Source: Chitinimonas arctica (lineage in GTDB: Bacteria; Pseudomonadota; Gammaproteobacteria; Burkholderiales; Chitinimonadaceae). From it: DNA of 64,000 nt. Positions 26,074 through 34,102 of this stretch are shown piece after piece. The stretch is from positions 1,550,001 through 1,614,000 of the forward strand of contig NZ_CP041730.1 of NCBI RefSeq assembly GCF_007431345.1, read 5' to 3'. Numbering within the stretch: the first letter of the stretch is position 1; every line of letters begins with the position of its first letter. The notes beneath the pieces were generated by a model that ran no database searches, was not told the DNA's origin, and saw only the letters and a program-made list of their open reading frames with translations. Both the position numbers and the translations under genes were made by a program.

Positions 26074-26125
26074 GGGAAGCCGGACAGTTCGACAAGGGCA
26101 TGCGGTACGCCCTTGCCGGCTTCCC
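26074..26125. terminator. Bidirectional hairpin between the secreted-protein and IclR genes
   Basis: Outer arms GGGAAGCCGG (26074-26083) and CCGGCTTCCC (26116-26125) hold a nested pair CAAGGGC / GCCCTTG. It fills the 63 bp between two convergent stops, so it probably ends both transcripts, although neither side has a long T tract. Confidence 0.6.
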
Positions 26126-26126
26126 T

Positions 26127-26885
26127 TCACACGCCCAAGCGCCCCGCCAGCACCACTACCTGGGGCGCGATCTCCCCGGCCCACTCCGCCGGCGTGAGCC
26201 GGTAGGCCGGGCCGCTGCAGCTTAGTGCCATGGCCGGCAAGCTGCCCGCGATCGGCGCGGCGACGGCGTGGATATCCGGTTCGAATTCCCCGAATGAGGC
26301 ACAGAAGCCATCGCGGCCGAATGCCTCGCGCGCGCCCTGCAAGCGTTCAGCCAAGGCAGGCCAGCGCGGCCCGTATTCCGCCGCCAGCTGTTCGTCCAGC
26401 AGCGTGCGTTCCATCTGCGGCAGCGCCAGATAGAGCGCCCGCCCGATCGCCGTGGTGGCCAGCGGCACGGTCGAACCGATTTCCAGGCGGATACCGACAC
26501 GGGTCGGCGCCCGGCAGGTTTCCACATAGACCACCCGCGTCCCCTGCCGCACGCCCAGCGTGACCGCCAGGCCATTGGCTTCCGACAATTTGCGCATGGG
26601 TTCGCGCGCGCGCTCGCGCAGGTCCAGTCCGGCCAGGGCGGCGAAACCCAGGGTAAGCACGGCCGGTGCCGGGTGGTAACGCCCCGCGCCATCCTGGCTA
26701 AGGTAGCCCAGCTTGCACAGGGTATGGGTCAGCCGGGAGACGGTGGATTTGGGCAAGCTGCAACGCTGCGCCAATTCGGTATTGCCGAGGGCACGATCAC
26801 CGGCCTTGAACGCGGCCAATACATCCAGACCGCGCGCCAGCGCGGTAACAAATAAGCGGTCGGTCTCGTCGATCGGATCAGGCAT
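26127..26885 (-). CDS. IclR-family transcriptional regulator
   Basis: The 252-residue protein has an N-terminal winged helix (FVTALARGLDVLAAFKAGD, LAQRCSLPKSTVSRLTHTLCKLGYL) and a C-terminal effector domain (about 85-250) with RVVYVETCRAP, GSTVPLATTAIGRALYLAL and FEPDIHAVAAPI. ATG 26885 is chosen because it gives the usual length; 41 upstream codons are open but not family-like. It is divergent from the TonB receptor gene. Two IclR-type palindromes lie in front of gcdH at 30134-30168, making the glutarate operon, and possibly the receptor, its likely targets. The effector is unknown; an aromatic or dicarboxylic acyl intermediate is plausible. Confidence 0.9.
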   Translation of the reverse strand: MPDPIDETDRLFVTALARGLDVLAAFKAGDRALGNTELAQRCSLPKSTVSRLTHTLCKLGYLSQDGAGRYHPAPAVLTLGFAALAGLDLRERAREPMRKLSEANGLAVTLGVRQGTRVVYVETCRAPTRVGIRLEIGSTVPLATTAIGRALYLALPQMERTLLDEQLAAEYGPRWPALAERLQGAREAFGRDGFCASFGEFEPDIHAVAAPIAGSLPAMALSCSGPAYRLTPAEWAGEIAPQVVVLAGRLGV

Positions 26886-27251
26886 GTAAGGGTTCCACGG
26901 GAACGTTGGGCTAGCGAGGTTGAGAGGGTACAGACTTGCCGGCAAATGTTGCAGCAATGTAACAATCGGACAAGCAAAAGTTCCGCCGACCACACTTGAA
27001 GATACCACTTCATCCCATTGTTTTTATTAGCAATATATCGTTTTTTCCGCATATACGACTGTGTTGCACCCCCGTTCACACCGAACCATTAGGGTTTCCC
27101 TAATGAGATGATGGCGCCCAGCGCAAAACCCGGTCGGGCGTACGTCAGCCCCACCTTTTGCCGGGTGGACAAGCATGAGATTGGCTATCCGCCTGGCGTT
27201 TATACCGAAGTCGGCATCTTCCGCTGACAGCAATTGGAGATACACCACGTG
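26886..27251. promoter_or_regulatory. Divergent control region between IclR gene and TonB receptor
   Basis: This 366 bp region holds no gene. Its middle (about 26990-27060) is AT-rich, as expected of promoters. It contains the 19-base palindrome at 27087-27105 and, at 27045-27053, TTCCGCATA, identical to the left arm and centre of the IclR-type palindrome before gcdH but with a non-matching right arm. Confidence 0.55.
27087..27105. promoter_or_regulatory. Perfect palindrome upstream of the TonB receptor
   Basis: CATTAGGG and CCCTAATG are separated by TTT, a perfect 8-base-arm inverted repeat centred 156 bp before the receptor start. Its size fits a dimeric repressor or activator. It differs from the IclR-type sites, so another regulator may bind. 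Confidence 0.5.
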
Positions 27252-29966
27252 ATGCAACTTACGAAAATTGCCCAGGCAGTACTGGCGCTGGGTGCCGGCA
27301 TAACGCTCGCCTTCGCTGCGGATGCACAGCCGCCCGTCGAGAAGATCGAAGTCACCGGCTCCAATATCAAACGCGTCAACCGCGAAACGGTTTCGCCGGT
27401 TACTTCCTACAACCGCGAAGACATCGCCCGTTCCGGCGCGACCTCGGTCATCGACGTGATGCGCAAGCTGACCGCCGCCGGCGGTAACGGCGGCGAAGCC
27501 ACCGGTGCCGGTTCCTTCCGCAATGGCGCATCCAACGTGGAATTGCGTCAACTGCCCACCCTGGTGCTGCTGAACGGCTTCCGCCTGCCGAGCTCCGGTT
27601 CCGACTCCTACAACGGCCAGACCTCGGTCGACCTGAACAGCATCCCGCTGGCGGCCATTGAGCGCATCGACGTGCTGAAGGACGGCGCTTCCGCCATTTA
27701 CGGTACCGACGCGGTCGGTGGCGTGGTCAACTTCATCCTGCGCAAGGACTTCAAGGGCCTGGAACTGTCGTCCTCCTACGGCAAGACCACCCATGGCGAT
27801 GGCGACACCGCCAAGGCCGCGATCAGCGGCGGCTTCGGCGATCGCGCCGAGCAGAAATTCAATGTCAGCTACACCCTGTCGTTCGAAAACCGCAAGGCCA
27901 TCAATGCAGCCGATCGCGATTGGACCCGCTCCAAGACCGGCGACTTCCGCGACAAGCCGGGCGGCCTGATCCAGGGCGGCGTGTACGGCGCCAAGGGCAC
28001 CGACCCGGGCACCCTGTCGCTGGGCGGTTCGCAGCGTATGCCGGATCCAGAATGTGCAGCCGACCATATCCGTCCTTACCCGAATGCACCGGAATGGGGC
28101 GCCTCGCCAACCCGCAACGCCTGTTTCTATACCCAGGCCGAAGGGGAAGAACTGCTGCACCCGCAGACCCGTTACAGCGGCCTGATCACCGGTAACTGGG
28201 ACATCACGGACAATCTGACGGCTTATGGCCATCTGTTCTATAACAACTTCGACTCGAAGATCCTGGGCAACCCGGCCTGGATCCAGAATCGGGATCGCTC
28301 CAACGTTCTGCTGGTATCCAAGGACAATACCGCCATCAACCCCTATGGCGTTGACGTGCGCGTCCGCCGCCTGTTCCAATCCGAAGAAGGCGGCATCCAC
28401 TCCAAGGTCAAGACGACCTGGATGGTCGGGGGCTTGAAGAGCCAACTGGGCGACTGGGAATTGGAAGGCTCCGTCGGCAGCGGTACCGAGAAGGGCCATA
28501 TCCGCACCCTTGGCACCTTTATGCACGACAAGCTGCATGATTACCTGGAAGCGGGCAAATACAATCCGTTTGGCAGCAACAAGAATTCGGCCCAGACCAT
28601 CGATGAGCTGCGCGCCGATCACGCTGTCCGGACCAAGTCCCAGACCGAGTTCTTCAACGTCAAGGGCACCACCGAATTCGGCCAACTGCCGGGCGGTGCA
28701 ATCGGCGTAGCGGTCGGCGCCGAGTTCAAGCGCGACAAGCTGAGCTACGATCCCACCCAAGCCTGGCGCAAAGGCGAGATCGGCATCTATTCGCAGCTGA
28801 TGGGCATCAACGGCTCGCAACGCCAGTCGGCCGCCTTCACCGAGTTCAGCCTGCCCATCCTGAAGAATCTGGAAGCGCAACTGGCGGTCCGTTACGACCA
28901 CTACGAGTTCGCCGGCAACACCACCAACCCCAAGGTTGGCCTGCGCTGGACCCCGACGCCCTCGCTGTTGCTGCGTACCACCTACAGCACCGGCTTCCGC
29001 GCACCGACCCTGTCGCAAACCTTCAATGAAGGCCGCGGCGGCTTCGCTTCGGCACGCGATCCGAAGCGCTGCCTTACCGGTAACGAATTCTTCGACCTCG
29101 ATTGCAGCGCCTCGGTGCTGTCCCTGGTTACCGGTACCAAGACCATCAAGCCGGAGAAGTCGAAGAACTTCAACCTGGGCTTCGTGTTCGAACCGGTCAA
29201 GGACGTCAATATCGGCATGACCTACTGGCGCATCAGCTGGAAGGACCGGATCGAAGAGCTCGATTCCGAATCCGTCCTGGCAGGCGAAGATGGTCCTTAC
29301 AAGGGCAATGTGGTTCGCTACCCGGTGACCACGGAAGACCAGGAAAAGTACGACGCCCTGACGCCTGCCGAGAAGAACTCCATCGGCCCATTGGTCGGCG
29401 CGCTCAAGGAAGTGAAAATCGGCCTGATCAACCGCAGCAAGGTGTTCACCGACGGTATCGACGTGGATGGCTCCATCACCATGCGTACCCGCGAAGCCGG
29501 CAAGTTCAAGCTGCTGGCCGAAGGTACCTACCTGTCGCGCCAGAACAGCTCCAAGCTGCCGGATGATCCGTCCATCAACTGCGCCAACAACACCTCGTGC
29601 GAAGCCGGCGAATACCAGACCCCCCGCGTTCGCGCCAAGCTGGGCCTGAACTGGGAAAAGGGCCCATGGGCGACTACCAGCAGCGTGAACTACGTGTCGT
29701 CGTATCGCATGGACCGGACCGTCTCCATCACCAACAACGTCCAGTACTCTCACTATGACGAGGGCGTCAGCCTTACCAGCTCCACCACGTTCGATGCGTC
29801 GGTCAGCTACACGGGCATCAAGGACCTGACCTTGCGTCTGGGCGCCGACAACCTGTTCGACCGCGATCCGCCTTTCAACCCATCGAACAATATGGGTTTC
29901 GACAAGGATCTGGGCGACACCCGTGGCCGCTACATCTACGGTACCTTGAACTACAAGTTCAAGTGA
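27252..29966 (+). CDS. TonB-dependent outer-membrane receptor
   Basis: The protein of about 904 residues has a signal peptide (MQLTKIAQAVLALGAGITLAFAADA), a TonB-box-like stretch (IEVTGSNIKRVN), a plug domain with DLNSIPLAAIERIDVLKDGASAIYG and VGGVVNFILRKDF, and a 22-strand barrel domain ending in YIYGTLNYKFK with LRLGADNLFDRDPPF near the end. GGAG at 27236-27239 serves ATG 27252, or GTG 27249 three bases earlier. The receptor is of the siderophore/oligosaccharide-type family with unknown ligand. Its place between an IclR gene and the glutarate operon suggests uptake of a carbon substrate rather than iron (inference). Confidence 0.92.
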   Translation: MQLTKIAQAVLALGAGITLAFAADAQPPVEKIEVTGSNIKRVNRETVSPVTSYNREDIARSGATSVIDVMRKLTAAGGNGGEATGAGSFRNGASNVELRQLPTLVLLNGFRLPSSGSDSYNGQTSVDLNSIPLAAIERIDVLKDGASAIYGTDAVGGVVNFILRKDFKGLELSSSYGKTTHGDGDTAKAAISGGFGDRAEQKFNVSYTLSFENRKAINAADRDWTRSKTGDFRDKPGGLIQGGVYGAKGTDPGTLSLGGSQRMPDPECAADHIRPYPNAPEWGASPTRNACFYTQAEGEELLHPQTRYSGLITGNWDITDNLTAYGHLFYNNFDSKILGNPAWIQNRDRSNVLLVSKDNTAINPYGVDVRVRRLFQSEEGGIHSKVKTTWMVGGLKSQLGDWELEGSVGSGTEKGHIRTLGTFMHDKLHDYLEAGKYNPFGSNKNSAQTIDELRADHAVRTKSQTEFFNVKGTTEFGQLPGGAIGVAVGAEFKRDKLSYDPTQAWRKGEIGIYSQLMGINGSQRQSAAFTEFSLPILKNLEAQLAVRYDHYEFAGNTTNPKVGLRWTPTPSLLLRTTYSTGFRAPTLSQTFNEGRGGFASARDPKRCLTGNEFFDLDCSASVLSLVTGTKTIKPEKSKNFNLGFVFEPVKDVNIGMTYWRISWKDRIEELDSESVLAGEDGPYKGNVVRYPVTTEDQEKYDALTPAEKNSIGPLVGALKEVKIGLINRSKVFTDGIDVDGSITMRTREAGKFKLLAEGTYLSRQNSSKLPDDPSINCANNTSCEAGEYQTPRVRAKLGLNWEKGPWATTSSVNYVSSYRMDRTVSITNNVQYSHYDEGVSLTSSTTFDASVSYTGIKDLTLRLGADNLFDRDPPFNPSNNMGFDKDLGDTRGRYIYGTLNYKFK

Positions 29967-30001
29967 TCCGGGCGGCCTTCGGGCCGCTACGCAACACCCC
30001 T

Positions 30002-30033
30002 AACGCCCCGAGTCGAATCGGGGCGTTTTTTTT
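30002..30033 (+). terminator. Intrinsic terminator after the TonB receptor
   Basis: Arms AACGCCCCGA and TCGGGGCGTT enclose GTCGAA and are followed by a run of T (eight counting the stem's last two). It lies 36 bp after the receptor stop and separates it from the gcdH operon. Confidence 0.92.
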
Positions 30034-30133
30034 GGTCCTCTGGCGGCGGATCGCCGGCAGGCGCATGCTGCCTGGATGTCCGTCGCCGACAGCCGAAGCC
30101 GTCTTTACAGCGTCGTCATAGCCGGCTATGCTG

Positions 30134-30168
30134 TTTCGCATAGTGAAATTAAATTCCGCATAGCGGAA
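30134..30168. promoter_or_regulatory. Tandem IclR-type operators before gcdH
   Basis: Two 15-base palindromes lie side by side: TTTCGCATAGTGAAA (30134-30148, one mismatch) and TTCCGCATAGCGGAA (30154-30168, perfect). They match at 12 of 15 positions, and their centres are exactly 20 bp apart, two helical turns, as for cooperative binding of two dimers. The form, six-base arms around ATA, is typical of IclR-family operators. They sit 76-110 bp before the gcdH start. Confidence 0.75.
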
Positions 30169-30243
30169 CAAACTGATACGCCTTCCCTGGATTCGGATCG
30201 TTTGAGCCCAGGCATTTACCAGACACGCAATATGGAGACCGAT

Positions 30244-31422
30244 ATGGCCAAGCCGCACTTTCAATGGGACGACGCCCTGCTGCTGGACGAGCAGCTCAAC
30301 AGCGACGAACGCATGATCCGCGACGCCGCCCGCGATTACTGCCAGGGCCGGCTGCTGCCGCGTGTACTGGAAGCCAACCGCCACGAGCGTTTCGACCGCG
30401 AGATCATGACCGAGCTGGGTGAACTGGGCCTGCTGGGCTCCACCATCGAGGGTTACGGCTGTGCCGGCGCCAGCTACGTGGCCTACGGCCTGGTGGCGCG
30501 GGAAGTGGAGCGGGTCGATAGCGGCTATCGCTCGGCCATGAGCGTGCAGTCCTCGCTGGTGATGTACCCGATTTACGCCTACGGCACCGAAGAACAGAAA
30601 CAGAAATACTTGCCCAAGCTGGCCACCGGCGAATGGGTAGGCTGCTTCGGCCTGACCGAACCCAACCATGGCTCCGACCCCGGCAGCATGATCACCCGCG
30701 CCCGCTCGGTCGATGGCGGCTACTCGCTGTCGGGTTCCAAGATGTGGATCACCAATTCGCCGATCGCCGATGTCTTCGTGGTGTGGGGCAAGACCGACGA
30801 CGGCGAGATCCGCGGCTTTGTGCTGGAAAAAGGCATGAAGGGATTGAGCGCTCCCAAGATCGAAGGCAAGTTCTCGCTGCGTGCCTCCATCACCGGCGAA
30901 ATCGTCATGGACGAGGTATTTGTCCCGGAAGCCAATCTGCTGCCCAACGTGAAGGGCCTGAAGGGTCCGTTCGGCTGCCTGAACAAAGCCCGCTACGGCA
31001 TTGCCTGGGGCGCCATGGGCGCGGCCGAGTTCTGCTGGCAGGCCGCCCGCCAATATACGCTGGACCGTATTCAATTCGGTCGCCCCTTGGCCGCCACCCA
31101 GTTGATCCAGCTGAAGCTGGCCAATTTCCAGACCGAAATCACCCTGGGCCTGCAAGCCGCCCTGCGGGTGGGCCGTCTGATGGACGAAGGCCGCGCCGCG
31201 CCGGAAATGATCTCGCTGATCAAGCGCAACAATTGCGGCAAGGCCCTGGATATCGCCCGCGTATCGCGCGATATGCATGGCGGCAACGGCATCAGCGACG
31301 AGTTCCATGTCATCCGCCATGTGATGAACCTGGAAGCAGTCAACACCTACGAAGGCACCCATGATGTGCACGCCCTGATCCTGGGCCGCGCGCAGACCGG
31401 CATCGCCGCCTTCGGCAACTGA
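30244..31422 (+). CDS. gcdH: Glutaryl-CoA dehydrogenase (acyl-CoA dehydrogenase family)
   Basis: This 392-residue flavoenzyme oxidises and decarboxylates glutaryl-CoA to crotonyl-CoA in the degradation of lysine, tryptophan and glutarate. FAD-contact motifs GCFGLTEPNHGSDPGSM and KMWITNSPIADVFVVW are present, and the catalytic base is Glu370 in NTYEGTHDVH; the Arg of ARYGIAWG fits the glutaryl-specific subgroup. The frame opens at 30076, but ATG 30244 has GGAG seven bases away. It leads a three-gene operon with a CoA-transferase and a glutamine-synthetase-like gene, under tandem IclR operators. Confidence 0.94.
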   Translation: MAKPHFQWDDALLLDEQLNSDERMIRDAARDYCQGRLLPRVLEANRHERFDREIMTELGELGLLGSTIEGYGCAGASYVAYGLVAREVERVDSGYRSAMSVQSSLVMYPIYAYGTEEQKQKYLPKLATGEWVGCFGLTEPNHGSDPGSMITRARSVDGGYSLSGSKMWITNSPIADVFVVWGKTDDGEIRGFVLEKGMKGLSAPKIEGKFSLRASITGEIVMDEVFVPEANLLPNVKGLKGPFGCLNKARYGIAWGAMGAAEFCWQAARQYTLDRIQFGRPLAATQLIQLKLANFQTEITLGLQAALRVGRLMDEGRAAPEMISLIKRNNCGKALDIARVSRDMHGGNGISDEFHVIRHVMNLEAVNTYEGTHDVHALILGRAQTGIAAFGN

Positions 31423-31474
31423 GTCCAACCGGCCCATCGGCGCCGGTGCCGGTGGGCCGCATCCGGAAAGCACC

Positions 31475-32629
31475 ATGTCCGCCTTATCGCATCTCCGCAT
31501 TCTCGACCTTTCCCGCGTACTGGCCGGTCCCTGGGCCACCCAGTTGCTGGCCGACCTGGGCGCCACCGTCATCAAGGTTGAAAAACCCGACGGCGGCGAC
31601 GATACCCGCGGCTGGGGCCCGCCCTTTCTGACCGGCCAGGATGGCGCGCCCAGCCGCGAGTCCGCCTACTTCCTCTGCACCAACCGTGGCAAGCAATCGC
31701 TGGCCATCGATATCGCCAGCAGCGAGGGCCAGGCGCAACTGCGCGAGCTGGTGAAAAGCTGCGATGTGGTGGTGGAGAACTTCAAGGTCGGCGGCTTGAA
31801 GAAATACGGCCTGGATTACGACAGCCTGGCCGCCATCAAGCCCGACCTCGTCTATTGCTCGATCACCGGCTTCGGCCAGAACGGGCCGCGGGCGGAGCAA
31901 GCCGGCTACGACTTCATGATCCAGGGCCTGGGCGGCTTGATGAGCATCACCGGCGCGGCCGACGGCGAACCGCAGAAGGTTGGCGTCGCCGTCACCGATC
32001 TGTTCACCGGCATGTATGCCACCGTCGCCATCCAGGCGGCCCTGGCCCACCGCGACCGCAGCGGCGAAGGCCAGCATATCGATCTGGCGCTGTTCGATTG
32101 CCAGTTGGCCATGCTTGCCAACGTGGCCTCCAACCACCTGGTGGGCGGCAGCAAGCCATCGCGCTACGGCAATGCCCATGCCAATATCGTGCCTTACCAG
32201 GCCTTCCCCGCCGCTGACGGCCATGTGATCGTCGCGGTAGGCAACGACAGCCAGTTCGCCCGCTTCGCCGAACTTTGCGGCCATCCCGAATGGGCAGGCA
32301 ACCCTCGCTACGCCACCAATCGCGCGCGGGTGGAAAACCGTGCCGAGCTGGTGCCCTTGATCAGTGCCGCCATGTTGACCCAAAGCCGCGCCTACTGGAT
32401 CGCCGGTATGGATAGCCTGGGCATTCCCGGCGGCCCCATCAATACCGTGCCGGAAGCCTTGGCCGAGCCGCAAGCGCAGGCACGCGGTGCGGTGGTAACG
32501 ATAGCCCACCCGATCGCCCCGGTGAAAATGGTGGCCAATCCGATCAAGCTTTCCAAGACACCGATTCGCTATGATGTGCCGCCGCCCATGCTGGGCGAGC
32601 ACAGCGATAGCCTGCTCGGCAACGCCTGA
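31475..32629 (+). CDS. CaiB/BaiF CoA-transferase (probable succinyl-CoA:glutarate type)
   Basis: The 384-residue protein has the class III transferase pattern LRILDLSRVLAGPWATQLLADLGATVIKVE, TNRGKQSLAIDI, VVVENFKVGGLKKYGLDY and YCSITGFGQNGP, with the acyl-accepting aspartate in AGYDFM (Asp146). Next to gcdH this family typically converts glutarate to glutaryl-CoA using succinyl-CoA, as in human SUGCT. The gap to gcdH is 52 bp. Substrate assignment rests on context. It is a different subfamily from the racemase at 23732-24925, whose motif is GHDINY. Confidence 0.9.
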   Translation: MSALSHLRILDLSRVLAGPWATQLLADLGATVIKVEKPDGGDDTRGWGPPFLTGQDGAPSRESAYFLCTNRGKQSLAIDIASSEGQAQLRELVKSCDVVVENFKVGGLKKYGLDYDSLAAIKPDLVYCSITGFGQNGPRAEQAGYDFMIQGLGGLMSITGAADGEPQKVGVAVTDLFTGMYATVAIQAALAHRDRSGEGQHIDLALFDCQLAMLANVASNHLVGGSKPSRYGNAHANIVPYQAFPAADGHVIVAVGNDSQFARFAELCGHPEWAGNPRYATNRARVENRAELVPLISAAMLTQSRAYWIAGMDSLGIPGGPINTVPEALAEPQAQARGAVVTIAHPIAPVKMVANPIKLSKTPIRYDVPPPMLGEHSDSLLGNA

Positions 32630-32666
32630 GCCGTTCGCCCCCGACGGCAACCCTTTCGAGACAAGC

Positions 32667-34024
32667 ATGACGACCACTCAAGACAAGCAGATCAGCCTGG
32701 CCTGGCTACAACAGCACCATGTGCGCGAGGTGGAATGCCTGGTGCCGGATATCAACGGCTTCCCGCGCGGCAAGACCATGCCCGCCGCCAGCTTCGCCGC
32801 CGGCCAGGAACTGCGGCTGTGCCGCGCCGTCGCCATCCAGACCGCCACCGGCGACTGGGCCGATTACAAATATTCCGGTGAAGGCGACCCGGATATGAAG
32901 TTGCTGCCGCTCTACGGCACCCTCAAGCCGGTTCCGTGGGCCGGCCAGCCGCGTGCCATGGCCATCCACGACTGTATCGACCTGGACGACCGGCCCACGC
33001 CCATCGCCAGCCGCAATGTGCTGAAAAACGTGCTGGCCGCCTACGCCGCCCACGATTGGCAGCCGGTGGTCGCGCCCGAGCTGGAGTTCTATGTATTAGC
33101 CCCCAACCTCGACCCGAACGACCCCTTTACCCCCCGAAAAGCCGCAATGGCCGACGCGAGGACGGCCAGCAAGGTTTCAGCATGGGCGGCCTCAACGATC
33201 TGGGCGCCTTCTTCGACGAGGTCTACACCGCCCTGGCGGCGCTCGGCATCCCCGGCGATACCTTCGTGCATGAACTGGGACCCAGCCAGTACGAAATCAA
33301 TCTGCTGCATGGCGATGCGCTATTGCTGGCGGACCAGGCCTTCCTGTTCAAATACGCCTTGCGCGAGGTCGGCTTCAAACACAATCTGCAGGTGGTCTTC
33401 ATGGCCAAGCCGCTGGCCGGCCAACCGGGCAGCTCCATGCATATCCACCAAAGCATCGTGGATGGCGAAGGCCGCAATATCTTCAGCGCGCCGGACGGTA
33501 GCGCCACGCCGCTATTCGAGCAATTCATCGCGGGACAGCAAAAGCTGATTCCGGAGCTGATGCCGCTGTTCTGCCCCCATGTGAACAGCTATCGCCGCTT
33601 TGCCAAGCATATGGCGGCGCCGGTCAATCTCAGCTGGGGCCACGACAATCGCTCGGTCGGTTTGCGCATTCCCCGTTCCAGCCCGGTTGCCCGCCGCGTG
33701 GAGAACCGCATTCCCGGCTGCGATGCCAACCCCTACCTGGCCCTGGCCGCCAGCCTGGCGTCCGGACTCCATGGCATGGAGCAAGGCTTGCAGGCCACGC
33801 CGGAAGCGACCGGCACCGTCTTCAACCAGGCGGAAGATACCGGTCCGCAATTGCCACGCAGCCTGGAAGCCGCCCTGGCTGCCATGCATGGCAGCGCCGT
33901 TGCGCGCAGCCTGTTCGGCGATGAATTCATCGATGCCTTCGTGGCCGCCAAGGAAGTGGAACTGGACAGCTTCCTCAACGAAGTAACGCCATGGGAACGG
34001 CGCTATCTGGCCGCCCTGGCCTAG
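32667..34024 (+). pseudogene. Glutamine synthetase family protein (gamma-glutamyl-polyamine synthetase-like), frameshifted
   Basis: Two overlapping frames together encode a PuuA-like glutamine-synthetase fold protein. Codons from ATG 32667 give the beta-grasp part, including VECLVPDINGFPRGK and ELEFYVLAPNLDPNDPF. The frame breaks at a six-C run (33130-33135). The rest, with GSSMHIHQS, NLSWGHDNRSVGLRIP and GCDANPYLALAASL, is in another frame up to 34024. One added C would restore a 452-residue protein (…TPPKSRNGRREDGQQG…). It is either a sequencing slip, a genuine frameshift or a phase-variable tract. Such enzymes glutamylate putrescine, cadaverine or other amines; beside gcdH, a cadaverine-to-glutarate route is possible. 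Confidence 0.85.
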
Positions 34025-34102
34025 GTCCTATCCGCCGTAAGCCAAATCCCCCCGCCTCGGCTTGAACTATAGTGGAGCTCCACCTGGTTCAACTGAGGCG
34101 TC

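Noticed and set aside
33128..33142. Programmed -1 frameshift at the C run
   Set aside because: The run lacks a standard slippery heptamer and downstream stimulator that I can see, and glutamine-synthetase-like genes are not known to use one; error or mutation is simpler.
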